DNA of 6,034 nucleotides, from contig CAJQGO010000357.1 in the NCBI GenBank assembly GCA_905477565.1, positions 1-6,034 of the forward strand. The letters are read 5' to 3'. Below are positions 1 to 6,034 of the stretch, piece after piece (the stretch's first letter is position 1; the number at the start of each line of letters is the position of its first letter). The translations under genes and the position numbers were made by a program. Below the pieces are notes generated by a model. That model was given only the letters and a program-made list of their open reading frames with translations, made no database searches and was not told where the DNA came from. Source of the stretch: an uncultured Planctomycetota bacterium. Lineage in GTDB: Bacteria; Planctomycetota; Planctomycetia; Pirellulales; UBA1268.

Positions 1-759
1 CCTTTGCGTTTCATTTCCTGTTTCATGGTAATTACGTTGGCGAATCCAGTACACGCTGAGGAATCGCGGCGAGACTTGTACAAACCAAGGCCATTTTTTG
101 ATGACATGCCCTGTCGAGTCATGACGCCACTCTCTTTTGACCCTGACAAGAACTATCCGGTGATTGTTTCCCTGCACGGAGCGGGCGGCAAAGGAACTAA
201 TAACAAGAACCAACTGAAAGACTGGAACCTCCAACTTGCAGACAAACAGAGACGAAAAGATTTCCCCTGTTATGTTGTTGCTCCACAAGCCGATCAACTA
301 TGGAACCCCGATCACCTCGAGAAAATAAAAAGCATTATCGACACCCTCCCCTCAGCTGACATGAACCGCATCTACATTCTCGGGCATTCAATGGGCGGAC
401 ATGGCACCTACATATTCACTCAACTCGACCCTGACTTCTTCGCGGCTGCAGCACCATCTGCCGGAAGTGGGCTACGACGCACAGAACCGTTCATTGACGC
501 CGAAAAAATTAAGAATCTACCCATTTGGGCGTTTCATGGAGACAAGGATGGAGTCTGCCCGATCGGAAAAGACCAGGCAGTATTTGATGAAATGAAACGC
601 CTCGGCGGCAACATGAAGTTCACGATCTGGGAAGGGGACAATCACGGTGTCTCTGGGAAATTTATTCCCGGCGCAAAAAATGGTACGACGTACACAAGTA
701 GCGAACGCTGTGATAGCGAGCCCGACTTCTTGAAATGGCTTTTTGCACAGTCGAAGTAA
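1..759 (+). CDS. Exported alpha/beta-hydrolase (dienelactone hydrolase / esterase-like), probably 5' partial
   Basis: A serine hydrolase of the alpha/beta fold, probably acting on an ester or a short peptide outside the cytoplasm; the substrate is unknown. Counting from the TTG at 4, it shows an oxyanion-type HGAGG motif (58-62), the nucleophile elbow GHSMGG with Ser129, an HGDKDGVCP segment whose Asp182 is the likely acid, and His214 in DNHG. This is a complete Ser-Asp-His triad in the usual order. The N-terminus is a hydrophobic stretch ending in VHA before EES (cleavage near residue 18), so it looks like a signal peptide. The n-region from TTG would be only two residues, and the frame is open to base 1, so the true start probably lies upstream. 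An ATG at 25 would destroy the signal peptide. It ends in TAA and converges with the M20 gene. The hydrolase fold is sure; the exact family (dienelactone hydrolase, PHB-depolymerase-like or prolyl oligopeptidase-like) is not. Confidence 0.85.
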   Translation, partial: PLRFISCFMVITLANPVHAEESRRDLYKPRPFFDDMPCRVMTPLSFDPDKNYPVIVSLHGAGGKGTNNKNQLKDWNLQLADKQRRKDFPCYVVAPQADQLWNPDHLEKIKSIIDTLPSADMNRIYILGHSMGGHGTYIFTQLDPDFFAAAAPSAGSGLRRTEPFIDAEKIKNLPIWAFHGDKDGVCPIGKDQAVFDEMKRLGGNMKFTIWEGDNHGVSGKFIPGAKNGTTYTSSERCDSEPDFLKWLFAQSK

Positions 760-787
760 CGACAGTGGGAAAGACACGATTGATCAG

Positions 788-2032
788 CTATGCCGACCCA
801 TTCCTGCCAACGAGGTTTTTGAGAATCTCTGTGGCTTGCTCAACTTCACGCAAATCTACCCACTCATCGGCAGTGTGCGCCTGGGAAATCGACCCCGGGC
901 CAAAGACAACACAAGGCAGACCTGCCGCAGCATAGACACACGCATTGGTTCCGTAGCGGGCCACTTCCTCCACAAAATGAATACCAGCTTTTTCTACAGC
1001 GTCTCGAAGGCTCGCAGCCGCTGCGGCCGCCCCAACTCCTTCGTTCGACAGTCCAGCACTCGCAAGAAATGGTTCTTCATGATCAATCACGGCGGCTGGG
1101 CAGTTTGCGGAAATATAATCAATCACCTCTTGCCTTGAAATCGCCGGATCTTCTCCTGGTACCAAGCGGCGATCAATTTCAAGAACAACACGATCTGGTA
1201 CAAGGTTTACACCCATGCCACCATGGATTGTTCCCACACTGAGTGTTGGTGCACCGCAAGGATGCGATGAGTGACGAAAAGAAAGTTCTTGTGCCAGAGA
1301 CTCCAACACCAACGCAACTCTCGAAGCAGAATAAATTGCATTCAAACCTTTCTCCGGATAAGAACTATGACAAGCCTGACCACGGACTGTCATCCGCCAA
1401 CGAACTGCCCCTTTATGTTGAGTTACCAAATGAAGACCAGTTGGTTCGGCCACAACGACCATGTCTGGCAGGCCAGAAGAAACAGATCGAACCAATTCTT
1501 CCGCAACCTTATCGCTCTCACGACTACACGTTCGAAGTAGTGTGGTAAATGCTTTCGCTCCTGAAAAACCAAACTCTTCGTTGACGCTTGCAACAAAAAC
1601 AACTGAAGCATGCCGTGTTTCAAAAGTTGATAAATCCTCAAGTGCTGCCACCATTGACGCCATACCTCCTTTGACGTCACACGCCCCTCTTCCAAATAAC
1701 TGACCATTCTTGATGGCGGGAGAAAATGGCTCTATCGTCATACCATCGACAGGTACGGTGTCCTGATGGACATCCCAAAGAAACACTGGCGAGCCTGATC
1801 TGGTGGCTGGTAACACAGCCACCACGTTCTCGCGTCCCGGAGAAACGTGCTGCCGAACGGCGGTTATTCCAACTCTTTTGAGCCGATTGAGAAGATACTC
1901 GGTTACCCTCCCTTCAAGGTATTCGTGCCCTGACAGGGCACGACCCATCGGATTGACGCTGGGACGGCGAACAAGATCTGCCAGAATTTCAGTACAGTCA
2001 GCCATAGACCCCACCGTAGCAGGTTTATTCAT
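788..2032 (-). CDS. M20-family zinc metallopeptidase / deacylase (ArgE/DapE-like)
   Basis: A cytoplasmic di-zinc amidohydrolase of the M20 family, 414 residues from the ATG at 2032. Relatives remove acyl groups from N-acetylornithine or N-succinyl-diaminopimelate, or cleave dipeptides. Visible motifs are RPSVNP near residues 23-28, WDVHQDTVP with metal ligand His89 and catalytic Asp91, GRGACDVKGG with bridging Asp119, NEE with the general base Glu152 and ligand Glu153, AEPTG with ligand Glu196, HSSYPEKG with the lid-domain His222, and C-terminal QAHTADEW with ligand His386. All expected catalytic and metal residues are present, so it should be active. Start choice: a TTG at 2050 and an ATG at 2005 are also in frame. 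The ATG at 2032 has AGGA four bases upstream; the ATG at 2005 sits closer to the conserved domain and is a real alternative. It is divergent from the nuo operon and convergent with the hydrolase, so its neighbours do not tell the substrate. Confidence 0.9.
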   Translation of the reverse strand: MNKPATVGSMADCTEILADLVRRPSVNPMGRALSGHEYLEGRVTEYLLNRLKRVGITAVRQHVSPGRENVVAVLPATRSGSPVFLWDVHQDTVPVDGMTIEPFSPAIKNGQLFGRGACDVKGGMASMVAALEDLSTFETRHASVVFVASVNEEFGFSGAKAFTTLLRTCSRESDKVAEELVRSVSSGLPDMVVVAEPTGLHLVTQHKGAVRWRMTVRGQACHSSYPEKGLNAIYSASRVALVLESLAQELSFRHSSHPCGAPTLSVGTIHGGMGVNLVPDRVVLEIDRRLVPGEDPAISRQEVIDYISANCPAAVIDHEEPFLASAGLSNEGVGAAAAAASLRDAVEKAGIHFVEEVARYGTNACVYAAAGLPCVVFGPGSISQAHTADEWVDLREVEQATEILKNLVGRNGSA

Positions 2033-2107
2033 GAATTCCTGAAAAAACAATCCCGGGAGCCGCTCGCCGATTTGCCTCAGAGACTGTATAAAGGAGTGGT
2101 GAAAACC

Positions 2108-2129
2108 CGGTGCTCAACGCCGTTTTTTT
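2108..2129 (+). terminator. Small hairpin plus T7 tract (possible intrinsic terminator)
   Basis: CGGTG (2108-2112), loop CTCAA, CGCCG (2118-2122) form a 5-bp stem with one G-U pair, followed at once by seven T (2123-2129). The shape is that of an intrinsic terminator on the + strand, but the stem is short. No gene ends just upstream on this strand, so it would stop antisense transcription from the M20 gene or act in an early leader. It may be chance. Confidence 0.25.
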
Positions 2130-2132
2130 CGT

Positions 2133-2166
2133 CGCATACTTTGTGACGTTTTTCACAAAGTATGTG
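2133..2166. promoter_or_regulatory. CRP/FNR-family-like operator palindrome
   Basis: CATACTTTGTGA (2135-2146) and TCACAAAGTATG (2153-2164) are perfect 12-base inverted repeats separated by 6 bases. A G-U wobble and a C-G pair extend the fold to 2133-2166. The core reads TGTGA-N6-TCACA (2142-2157), exactly the E. coli cAMP-CRP consensus; FNR sites (TTGAT-N4-ATCAA) fit less well. The centre lies about 88 bp before the nuoA start and about 118 bp before the M20 start, so a bound dimer could control either gene or both. A poor promoter, TTGTGA (2141-2146) with an 18-bp spacer and TGTACT (2165-2170), overlaps it, which would imply repression if real. The T tract lies before the hairpin rather than after it on the + strand, so a + strand terminator is unlikely. 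The regulator is not in the window. Confidence 0.55.
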
Positions 2167-2237
2167 TACTCCGCGTTTTACTTCGTTTTAGACCTCGCTT
2201 CGCTTCCCTCCACCTGCAGACAGCGATTTCCAATTCT

Positions 2238-2633
2238 ATGGACACTATTCTCCCTGTTCTGCTTTTTGTTGTTATTGCAGCAGCGGTTTCGGTAGGCCTG
2301 ATCATTCTTCCACGCTTGGTTGCCCCGAGACGCAGGGGTGCAGTAAAAGAAATGCCTTACGAAAGTGGAATGGATCCAATTCATGATACGAGGCGGCGGT
2401 TCGACGTGCGGTTCCATCTTGTCGCCGTAACATTTCTTGTATTTGATGTTGAATTACTCTTTCTCTATCCCTGGGCTGTTGCCAGTCGCTCACCTGCAGG
2501 AATTGATGCAGCGGTAGCCGGGGGAATGCTTTCAAGTAGAGGTCTTGCCTTTGCTGGCGGTCTTATCTTCATTCTTCTCGTTGTTGTGGGCTTTGCTTAC
2601 GACTGGCGAAAGGGGGTCTTTCGATGGCGGTAG
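2238..2633 (+). CDS. nuoA: NADH-quinone oxidoreductase subunit A
   Basis: A small inner-membrane subunit of complex I, at the junction between the quinone pocket and the proton-pumping arm. The 131-residue protein has three hydrophobic segments (about 4-28, 59-82 and 101-121), as expected. The loop after the first helix carries PYESGMDP (40-47), and the second helix carries [16 protein letters not shown], with Asp70 and Glu72 matching the conserved acidic pair of the family (Asp79 and Glu81 in E. coli). Many homologues have Cys in the YECG motif; here it is Ser, a common variant. The ATG at 2238 is the only sensible start, because no in-frame start codon lies close upstream, yet no Shine-Dalgarno sequence precedes it. 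It is the first gene of the operon and overlaps nuoB by 10 bp. Confidence 0.96.
   Translation: MDTILPVLLFVVIAAAVSVGLIILPRLVAPRRRGAVKEMPYESGMDPIHDTRRRFDVRFHLVAVTFLVFDVELLFLYPWAVASRSPAGIDAAVAGGMLSSRGLAFAGGLIFILLVVVGFAYDWRKGVFRWR
2611..2616 (+). promoter_or_regulatory. Ribosome binding site of nuoB
   Basis: AGGGGG lies 7 bases before the ATG at 2624, inside the end of nuoA. It supports that ATG and the 10-bp overlap of the two genes. Confidence 0.6.
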
Positions 2634-3250
2634 CACAGTCAGGTTCAGCTGGTCTTGAACTTCCAGAAAACGTTGTTGTCAGTCGGCTCGATGAACTCGC
2701 GAGTTGGTGCCGAAAAAATAGTTTGTGGCCAATGCCATTTGCAACGGCGTGTTGTGGTATCGAGCTTATGGCAACCGGAGCTGCCAAACATGATCTGGCT
2801 CGATTTGGTGCTGAAGTTTTTCGTTTCAGTCCTCGTCAATGTGATCTGATGATCGTTGCTGGTCGCGTTGTCATGAAAATGCTGCCAGTGCTCCAAAGAA
2901 TTTGGCAGCAAATGCATGAGCCAAAGTGGTGCATATCAATGGGCGCCTGTGCAAGCACTGGTGGTGTTTTTGATACCTATGCCGTCGTTCAGGGAATTGA
3001 TCGGTTCATTCCGGTTGATATGTATGTTCCTGGTTGTCCACCACGTCCAGAACAACTCATCCAAGCGATCATTGATTTACAAGACAAAATTCAACTAGAA
3101 GGCACACTTATGGGCCGTGAGTTCAATACCCGTCAACGGCAGAACCAAAAGCGTGCTCTTGTGGAAAGCCCAGAGATTCTTTCACTCGACGCATCCCGTA
3201 ATCCAAATTTGCAACGTGAACTTTCAAATTCTGCCACTAATCCAAACTAA
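2624..3250 (+). CDS. nuoB: NADH-quinone oxidoreductase subunit B (cluster N2 protein)
   Basis: The subunit that holds [4Fe-4S] cluster N2, the last electron carrier before quinone, on the cytoplasmic arm against NuoD. Of its 208 residues, the core spans about 20-160. The four cluster ligands are visible: tandem Cys43-Cys44 in TACCGIE, Cys109 in [10 protein letters not shown] and Cys138 in VPGCPPRPE. They match E. coli Cys63, 64, 129 and 158 with a constant offset of 20. The segment [21 protein letters not shown] is also typical. After residue 160 there is a polar tail of about 45 residues without a recognisable motif; such tails vary in this family. The start is inside nuoA and is preceded by AGGGGG, so translation is probably coupled. 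Confidence 0.98.
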   Translation: MAVAQSGSAGLELPENVVVSRLDELASWCRKNSLWPMPFATACCGIELMATGAAKHDLARFGAEVFRFSPRQCDLMIVAGRVVMKMLPVLQRIWQQMHEPKWCISMGACASTGGVFDTYAVVQGIDRFIPVDMYVPGCPPRPEQLIQAIIDLQDKIQLEGTLMGREFNTRQRQNQKRALVESPEILSLDASRNPNLQRELSNSATNPN

Positions 3251-3280
3251 TTTTATTTCCCGTAGTTTCCTTTGGCCGTG

Positions 3281-3808
3281 ATGACTGATTCAACTGAAAC
3301 AAAAGAACCAAAAGCCGTTGAGAACCCTCATGTGGTCGCTCTCGTTGAGCTATGTGGCGCTCTAGAGTCTTCAACATTCCGGGGCCAGCAACGAGTTGTT
3401 GTCCCTGCTGATAAGTCCCTCGACGCACTGTCTCTTCTCAAAAGCCGTGGTTTCGATTTATTGATCGATGTCAGTTGCGTCGACTACCTCGAATACCGCG
3501 GTGCAAAGCACCGCTATGGCCTTGTGTACTTATTAGCCTCAACTGCCGGCCACCAGCGACTTACTGTTCGAGTTTTTGTCGATGACCCCGAACCAACAGT
3601 CTCAAGTGTTGTGCCTTTATGGGAAGCGGCGAACTGGCTAGAGCGTGAGGTGTGGGACCTTTTTGGCATTCGCTTTACTGGCCACCCCGACTTACGCAGG
3701 CTCGTCATGCCAGAAGAATTCACCGCGCATCCCCTTCGTAAAGATTATCCACTCCAAGGCCGTGGGGAACGTCATAACTTCCCTGTTATCACACGCGACC
3801 ATAGCTGA
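3281..3808 (+). CDS. nuoC: NADH-quinone oxidoreductase subunit C (30-kDa type)
   Basis: A peripheral-arm subunit that packs against NuoD and NuoB; it carries no cofactor. From the ATG at 3281 it has 175 residues. The family signature is near the C-terminus: EREVWDLFGI (121-130), GHPDLRR (134-140) and HPLRKDYPL (150-158). The N-terminal half has the expected mixed alpha/beta pattern, with LLIDVSCVDYLEY at about 60-72. It is a separate gene, not fused to nuoD as in E. coli. In-frame TTG (3272) and GTG (3278) codons sit just before the ATG. None of the three has a Shine-Dalgarno sequence, so the exact start is uncertain by up to three codons. The gap after nuoB is 30 bp and rich in T. Confidence 0.96.
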   Translation: MTDSTETKEPKAVENPHVVALVELCGALESSTFRGQQRVVVPADKSLDALSLLKSRGFDLLIDVSCVDYLEYRGAKHRYGLVYLLASTAGHQRLTVRVFVDDPEPTVSSVVPLWEAANWLEREVWDLFGIRFTGHPDLRRLVMPEEFTAHPLRKDYPLQGRGERHNFPVITRDHS

Positions 3809-3829
3809 CCTCTTTTTAAAACTATCCAT

Positions 3830-5053
3830 ATGGCTATCGCCCCAACCGAAATCGAAACTCCACCAGAGGCTAGAAGTGAAGACTACCTTTGGACGCTGAA
3901 CTTCGGTCCGCAGCATCCTGCAACACATACGACATTGCGATTGGTTCTGAAGCTTGAGGGTGAGCGGGTTGTTGATGCAGTTCCTGAAATGGGTTACCTC
4001 CATTCAGGCTTCGAAAAATTAGGCGAACATCTCACCTTTAACCAGTATGTCACTGTTACCGATCGGATGAATTACATCTCACCGATGGCCAACAATGTAG
4101 CGTGGCACCATTCGGTTGAGACACTTCTTGGAATCGACCTCACGCCACGTTGTACCTATATTCGCACCATTGTTGCCGAACTGGCGAGGATCAGCGATCA
4201 CCTGCTGTCGAATGGGGCAGTTGGACTTGATACCGGGGCATTTACTTACTTCCTTTATGCCTTCTATCAGCGTGAAGTGATCTACGACATCTTCGAGACG
4301 CTTTGTGGAGCTCGTTTTACAAACAGCTACACCCGCGTTGGAGGTGTGTCGCAGGACTTCACCCCGCTTGTCATTGAGAAAACGCGAGCGTTCCTTAAAA
4401 CGTTCCCTAAAACACTGAATGATATGGAGCGATTGCTGAACCGTAATCGTATTTTTGTCGATCGAACCAAAGGTGTCGGCCTTCTCACAAAGGAGGAGGC
4501 TATCAATCGAGGTGCAACTGGGCCTGTTGCGCGAGCGAGTGGCGTAACAAGGGACCTTCGGCGAGACGAACCCTACTTGGCATATTCTGATTTTGACTTT
4601 CAAGTGAGCTGTGCCTCAGCTGGTGACTGCTATGCAAGGTACCTCGTTCGGATGCAGGAGATGCGGGAAAGTCTCAAGATCGTTGAACAGGCAATTGAAA
4701 ACCTACCAAGTGGGCCTGTAGATGTCGGCATCGACGAACGGATGGCGCTTCCGACAAAAAAGCAGGTGTATTCAACGATCGAAGGGACCATTTCTCACTT
4801 TGAGTTAAGTATGAGTAACAGAGGGTTTGAGGTTCCATGCGAAGAGGCATATGCCGCTATCGAGGCGCCAAATGGTGAACTCGGCTTTTATCTTGTTGGT
4901 GATGGCGAGGATCAGGCATATCGAGCCCGATGCAGACCACCTTCGGTTTTGAACTTTGCCATGTTTCCACACCTTATCCGTGGCCACACGCTCTCAGACG
5001 TTGTAGCGGTACTCGGGAGCCTTAATATTATTGCAGCGGAGCTCGACCGATGA
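3830..5053 (+). CDS. nuoD: NADH-quinone oxidoreductase subunit D (49-kDa type)
   Basis: The subunit that forms much of the quinone-binding pocket beside cluster N2; it is a relative of the [NiFe]-hydrogenase large subunit. The 407 residues are full length. Visible motifs are NFGPQHPATH (24-33), whose His33 matches the quinone-site His of other complex I enzymes, MGYLHSGFEK (54-63), TDRMNYISP (77-85), whose Tyr82 matches the quinone-site Tyr, LDTGAFTYF with conserved Asp134, YTRVGGVSQD (167-176), EAPNGELGFYLVGDG (345-359), and a C-terminus ending in ELDR. No hydrogenase-type Cys pairs are present, which separates it from NiFe hydrogenases. Several usually charged positions are neutral (Ser59, Asn81, Asn348 and Asn399); see findings. 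No Shine-Dalgarno sequence precedes the ATG at 3830. The TGA overlaps the ATG of nuoE (ATGA). Confidence 0.97.
   Translation: MAIAPTEIETPPEARSEDYLWTLNFGPQHPATHTTLRLVLKLEGERVVDAVPEMGYLHSGFEKLGEHLTFNQYVTVTDRMNYISPMANNVAWHHSVETLLGIDLTPRCTYIRTIVAELARISDHLLSNGAVGLDTGAFTYFLYAFYQREVIYDIFETLCGARFTNSYTRVGGVSQDFTPLVIEKTRAFLKTFPKTLNDMERLLNRNRIFVDRTKGVGLLTKEEAINRGATGPVARASGVTRDLRRDEPYLAYSDFDFQVSCASAGDCYARYLVRMQEMRESLKIVEQAIENLPSGPVDVGIDERMALPTKKQVYSTIEGTISHFELSMSNRGFEVPCEEAYAAIEAPNGELGFYLVGDGEDQAYRARCRPPSVLNFAMFPHLIRGHTLSDVVAVLGSLNIIAAELDR
5038..5041 (+). promoter_or_regulatory. Ribosome binding site of nuoE
   Basis: GGAG lies 8 bases before the ATG at 5050, within the last codons of nuoD. It supports the start that gives the ATGA overlap. 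Confidence 0.5.
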
Positions 5054-5547
5054 TTGCGAATCGCAAAGTCCTTACTGATGACATGCTTGCACGCATAGAA
5101 GCTTTGGCTTCTCGCTACCCAACGAAACAAGCGTTAACGTTACCTGCCCTGCATGTCGTTCACGACGAGCTACGGCACGTTCCGCTTGATGCTGTGGTTG
5201 AGATAGCTGAACTACTTGATCTCGCCCCGGCAGAAGTTCAGGACACCCTGACCTTCTATCAATTTTTTTACCAAGAAAAGCCGCATGGAAAAGTTCGGGC
5301 ATTTGTTTGTCGCTCAATCTCATGTGCACTTCGTGGTGGCGAGCAGGTACTTGACCACCTTTGTGAAAAAGCAGGAATCAAGCCTGGTGAAACAACTGCC
5401 GACGGGAATATCACCATTGAACCCGCCGAATGTCTAGGCGCCTGTGACTTTGCGCCGTGCATGCTTGCTGGAAATGATTTGCATAAAGATTTAACACCGG
5501 AAAAAGCGGATGCATTCCTGGAATCGGTTGGGAGGCAAAACGGATGA
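5050..5547 (+). CDS. nuoE: NADH-quinone oxidoreductase subunit E (24-kDa type, [2Fe-2S])
   Basis: A subunit of the NADH-oxidising module that pairs with NuoF and carries [2Fe-2S] cluster N1a. The 165 residues consist of an N-terminal helical part (about 10-75, including LPALHVVHDELRHVP and VQDTLTFYQFF) and a thioredoxin-like ferredoxin domain. The four cluster ligands are Cys87 and Cys92 (CRSISC) and Cys128 and Cys132 (CLGAC), in the expected spacing. The protein has the normal length, with no fusion. Both ends overlap neighbours by 4 bp (ATGA with nuoD and with nuoF), which points to coupled translation of D, E and F in near-equal amounts. Confidence 0.97.
   Translation: MIANRKVLTDDMLARIEALASRYPTKQALTLPALHVVHDELRHVPLDAVVEIAELLDLAPAEVQDTLTFYQFFYQEKPHGKVRAFVCRSISCALRGGEQVLDHLCEKAGIKPGETTADGNITIEPAECLGACDFAPCMLAGNDLHKDLTPEKADAFLESVGRQNG
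5530..5535 (+). promoter_or_regulatory. Ribosome binding site of nuoF
   Basis: GGGAGG lies 8 bases before the ATG at 5544. It is the strongest Shine-Dalgarno match in the window and fixes the nuoF start. Confidence 0.7.
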
Positions 5548-6034
5548 GCTCCTTTGATACATTTGAGCCTGTGCTCCTCGAGGCCGCTGGCATTGATGAT
5601 GGCCATACAATTGAAAGCTATCGGAGCCGTGGTGGATACGCCCCACTTGAAAAGTTGCTTTCCGAAAAACAGCCGCCTGAGGTTGTGGAAATGGTGAAAT
5701 CATCAGGCCTCCGTGGGCGTGGTGGTGCGGGCTTTATGACTGGCTTGAAGTGGACGTTCCTTCCAAAAGATCATCCCGGGCCGATCTATCTGTGTGTCAA
5801 TGCGGACGAGAGCGAGCCCGGCACATTCAACAACAGAATTCTCATGGAAGACGACCCTCATCAGGTTCTTGAGGGCACGATCATATCGGCGTATGCGACG
5901 CGAGCCAGTACGGCATATATCTATCTTCGTTATGAATATCCGAAAAGCTGGGACATACTTCAAAAAGCAATCGATGAAGCATATGCAGCGGGATTCCTTG
6001 GAGAGAATATTAAGGGCAGTGGGTTTTCTCTCGA
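5544..6034 (+). CDS. nuoF: NADH-quinone oxidoreductase subunit F (NADH/FMN-binding), 3' partial
   Basis: The 51-kDa-type subunit that binds NADH and FMN and starts electron transfer; the missing C-terminal part normally carries the [4Fe-4S] cluster N3. The window holds 163 codons with no stop, out of about 430 in the family. Visible are the entry segment SYRSRGGYAPLEKLL (about 25-39), the glycine-rich FMN motif GLRGRGGAGF (55-64) followed by MTGLKW, the nucleotide-site motif VNADESEPGTF (85-95), and YIYLRYEYP (125-133). Two spots differ from the usual form: FMTG where FPTG or FSTG is common, and LRYEY where RGEY or RGEF is usual. The ATG overlaps the nuoE stop (ATGA) and has GGGAGG 8 bases upstream. 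The open frame has no frameshift up to the window end. Confidence 0.97.
   Translation, partial: MSSFDTFEPVLLEAAGIDDGHTIESYRSRGGYAPLEKLLSEKQPPEVVEMVKSSGLRGRGGAGFMTGLKWTFLPKDHPGPIYLCVNADESEPGTFNNRILMEDDPHQVLEGTIISAYATRASTAYIYLRYEYPKSWDILQKAIDEAYAAGFLGENIKGSGFSL

Noticed and set aside
750..763. GTCG-AAGTAA-CGAC inverted repeat at the end of the hydrolase gene
   Set aside because: The stem has only 4 bp and no T tract follows on either strand, so it does not qualify as a terminator of the convergent pair.
1243..1548. A 101-codon + strand frame
   Set aside because: It lies antisense within the M20 gene, whose catalytic motifs are intact on the other strand, and its product is low-complexity and polar without a motif.
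2135..2164. Reading the intergenic palindrome as an intrinsic terminator
   Set aside because: No T run follows the hairpin on either strand, no gene ends just before it, and the exact TGTGA-N6-TCACA core fits an operator better.
2110..2295. A 61-codon + strand frame with a GTG start and a very hydrophobic product, ahead of and overlapping nuoA
   Set aside because: It crosses the palindrome and overlaps nuoA by 58 bases in another frame. The nearest GGAG is 13 bases away, and its hydrophobicity simply reflects T-rich DNA.
3692..4003. A 103-codon - strand frame across the nuoC-nuoD junction
   Set aside because: It is antisense to two well-supported genes, with no motif and no ribosome binding site.
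4079..4603. A 174-codon open frame on the - strand inside nuoD
   Set aside because: It is wholly antisense to a clearly functional nuoD, has no recognisable domain, and its length follows from the codon pattern of the sense gene.
1..6034. A hidden novel multi-gene system, mobile element, CRISPR array or RNA gene
   Set aside because: Nearly all the DNA is explained by recognised genes. I saw no direct-repeat arrays, no transposase, integrase or phage motifs, and no tRNA or rRNA signatures.

Overview
The window looks like ordinary bacterial chromosome, about half G+C. Its core is the front end of a complex I (NADH:quinone oxidoreductase) operon. The organism cannot be fixed from this alone. 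Separate nuoC and nuoD genes, a NuoD of the 'GYLHSGFEK ... DRMNY' type, several starts without a Shine-Dalgarno sequence, and an exported dienelactone-hydrolase-like esterase next door would suit a planctomycete or a relative. That is inference, not proof.

Layout: (1) 1-759, + strand: an exported alpha/beta-hydrolase whose true start is probably just outside the window. (2) 788-2032, - strand: an M20-family zinc metallopeptidase/deacylase (ArgE/DapE-like), convergent with the hydrolase across a 28-bp gap. (3) 2033-2237: a divergent intergenic region. It holds a perfect 12-bp inverted repeat whose core is exactly TGTGA-N6-TCACA (CRP-like), and upstream of that a small hairpin followed by seven T. 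(4) 2238-6034, + strand: nuoA, nuoB, nuoC, nuoD, nuoE and the first 163 codons of nuoF, which runs off the end. The genes are packed tightly: A/B overlap by 10 bp, and D/E and E/F overlap by 4 bp (ATGA). The B-C and C-D gaps are 30 and 21 bp.

Together NuoE and NuoF make most of the NADH-oxidising tip (FMN and Fe-S clusters). NuoB, C and D make the connecting and quinone-reducing module (cluster N2 and the quinone pocket). NuoA is one of the membrane subunits at the junction with the proton-pumping arm. nuoG and the remaining membrane subunits presumably follow outside the window. The hydrolase and the M20 enzyme have no evident link to complex I. I found no mobile element, CRISPR array, RNA gene or novel multi-gene system. 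The points most worth a second look are the CRP-like operator and the lineage-variant residues in NuoD and NuoF.
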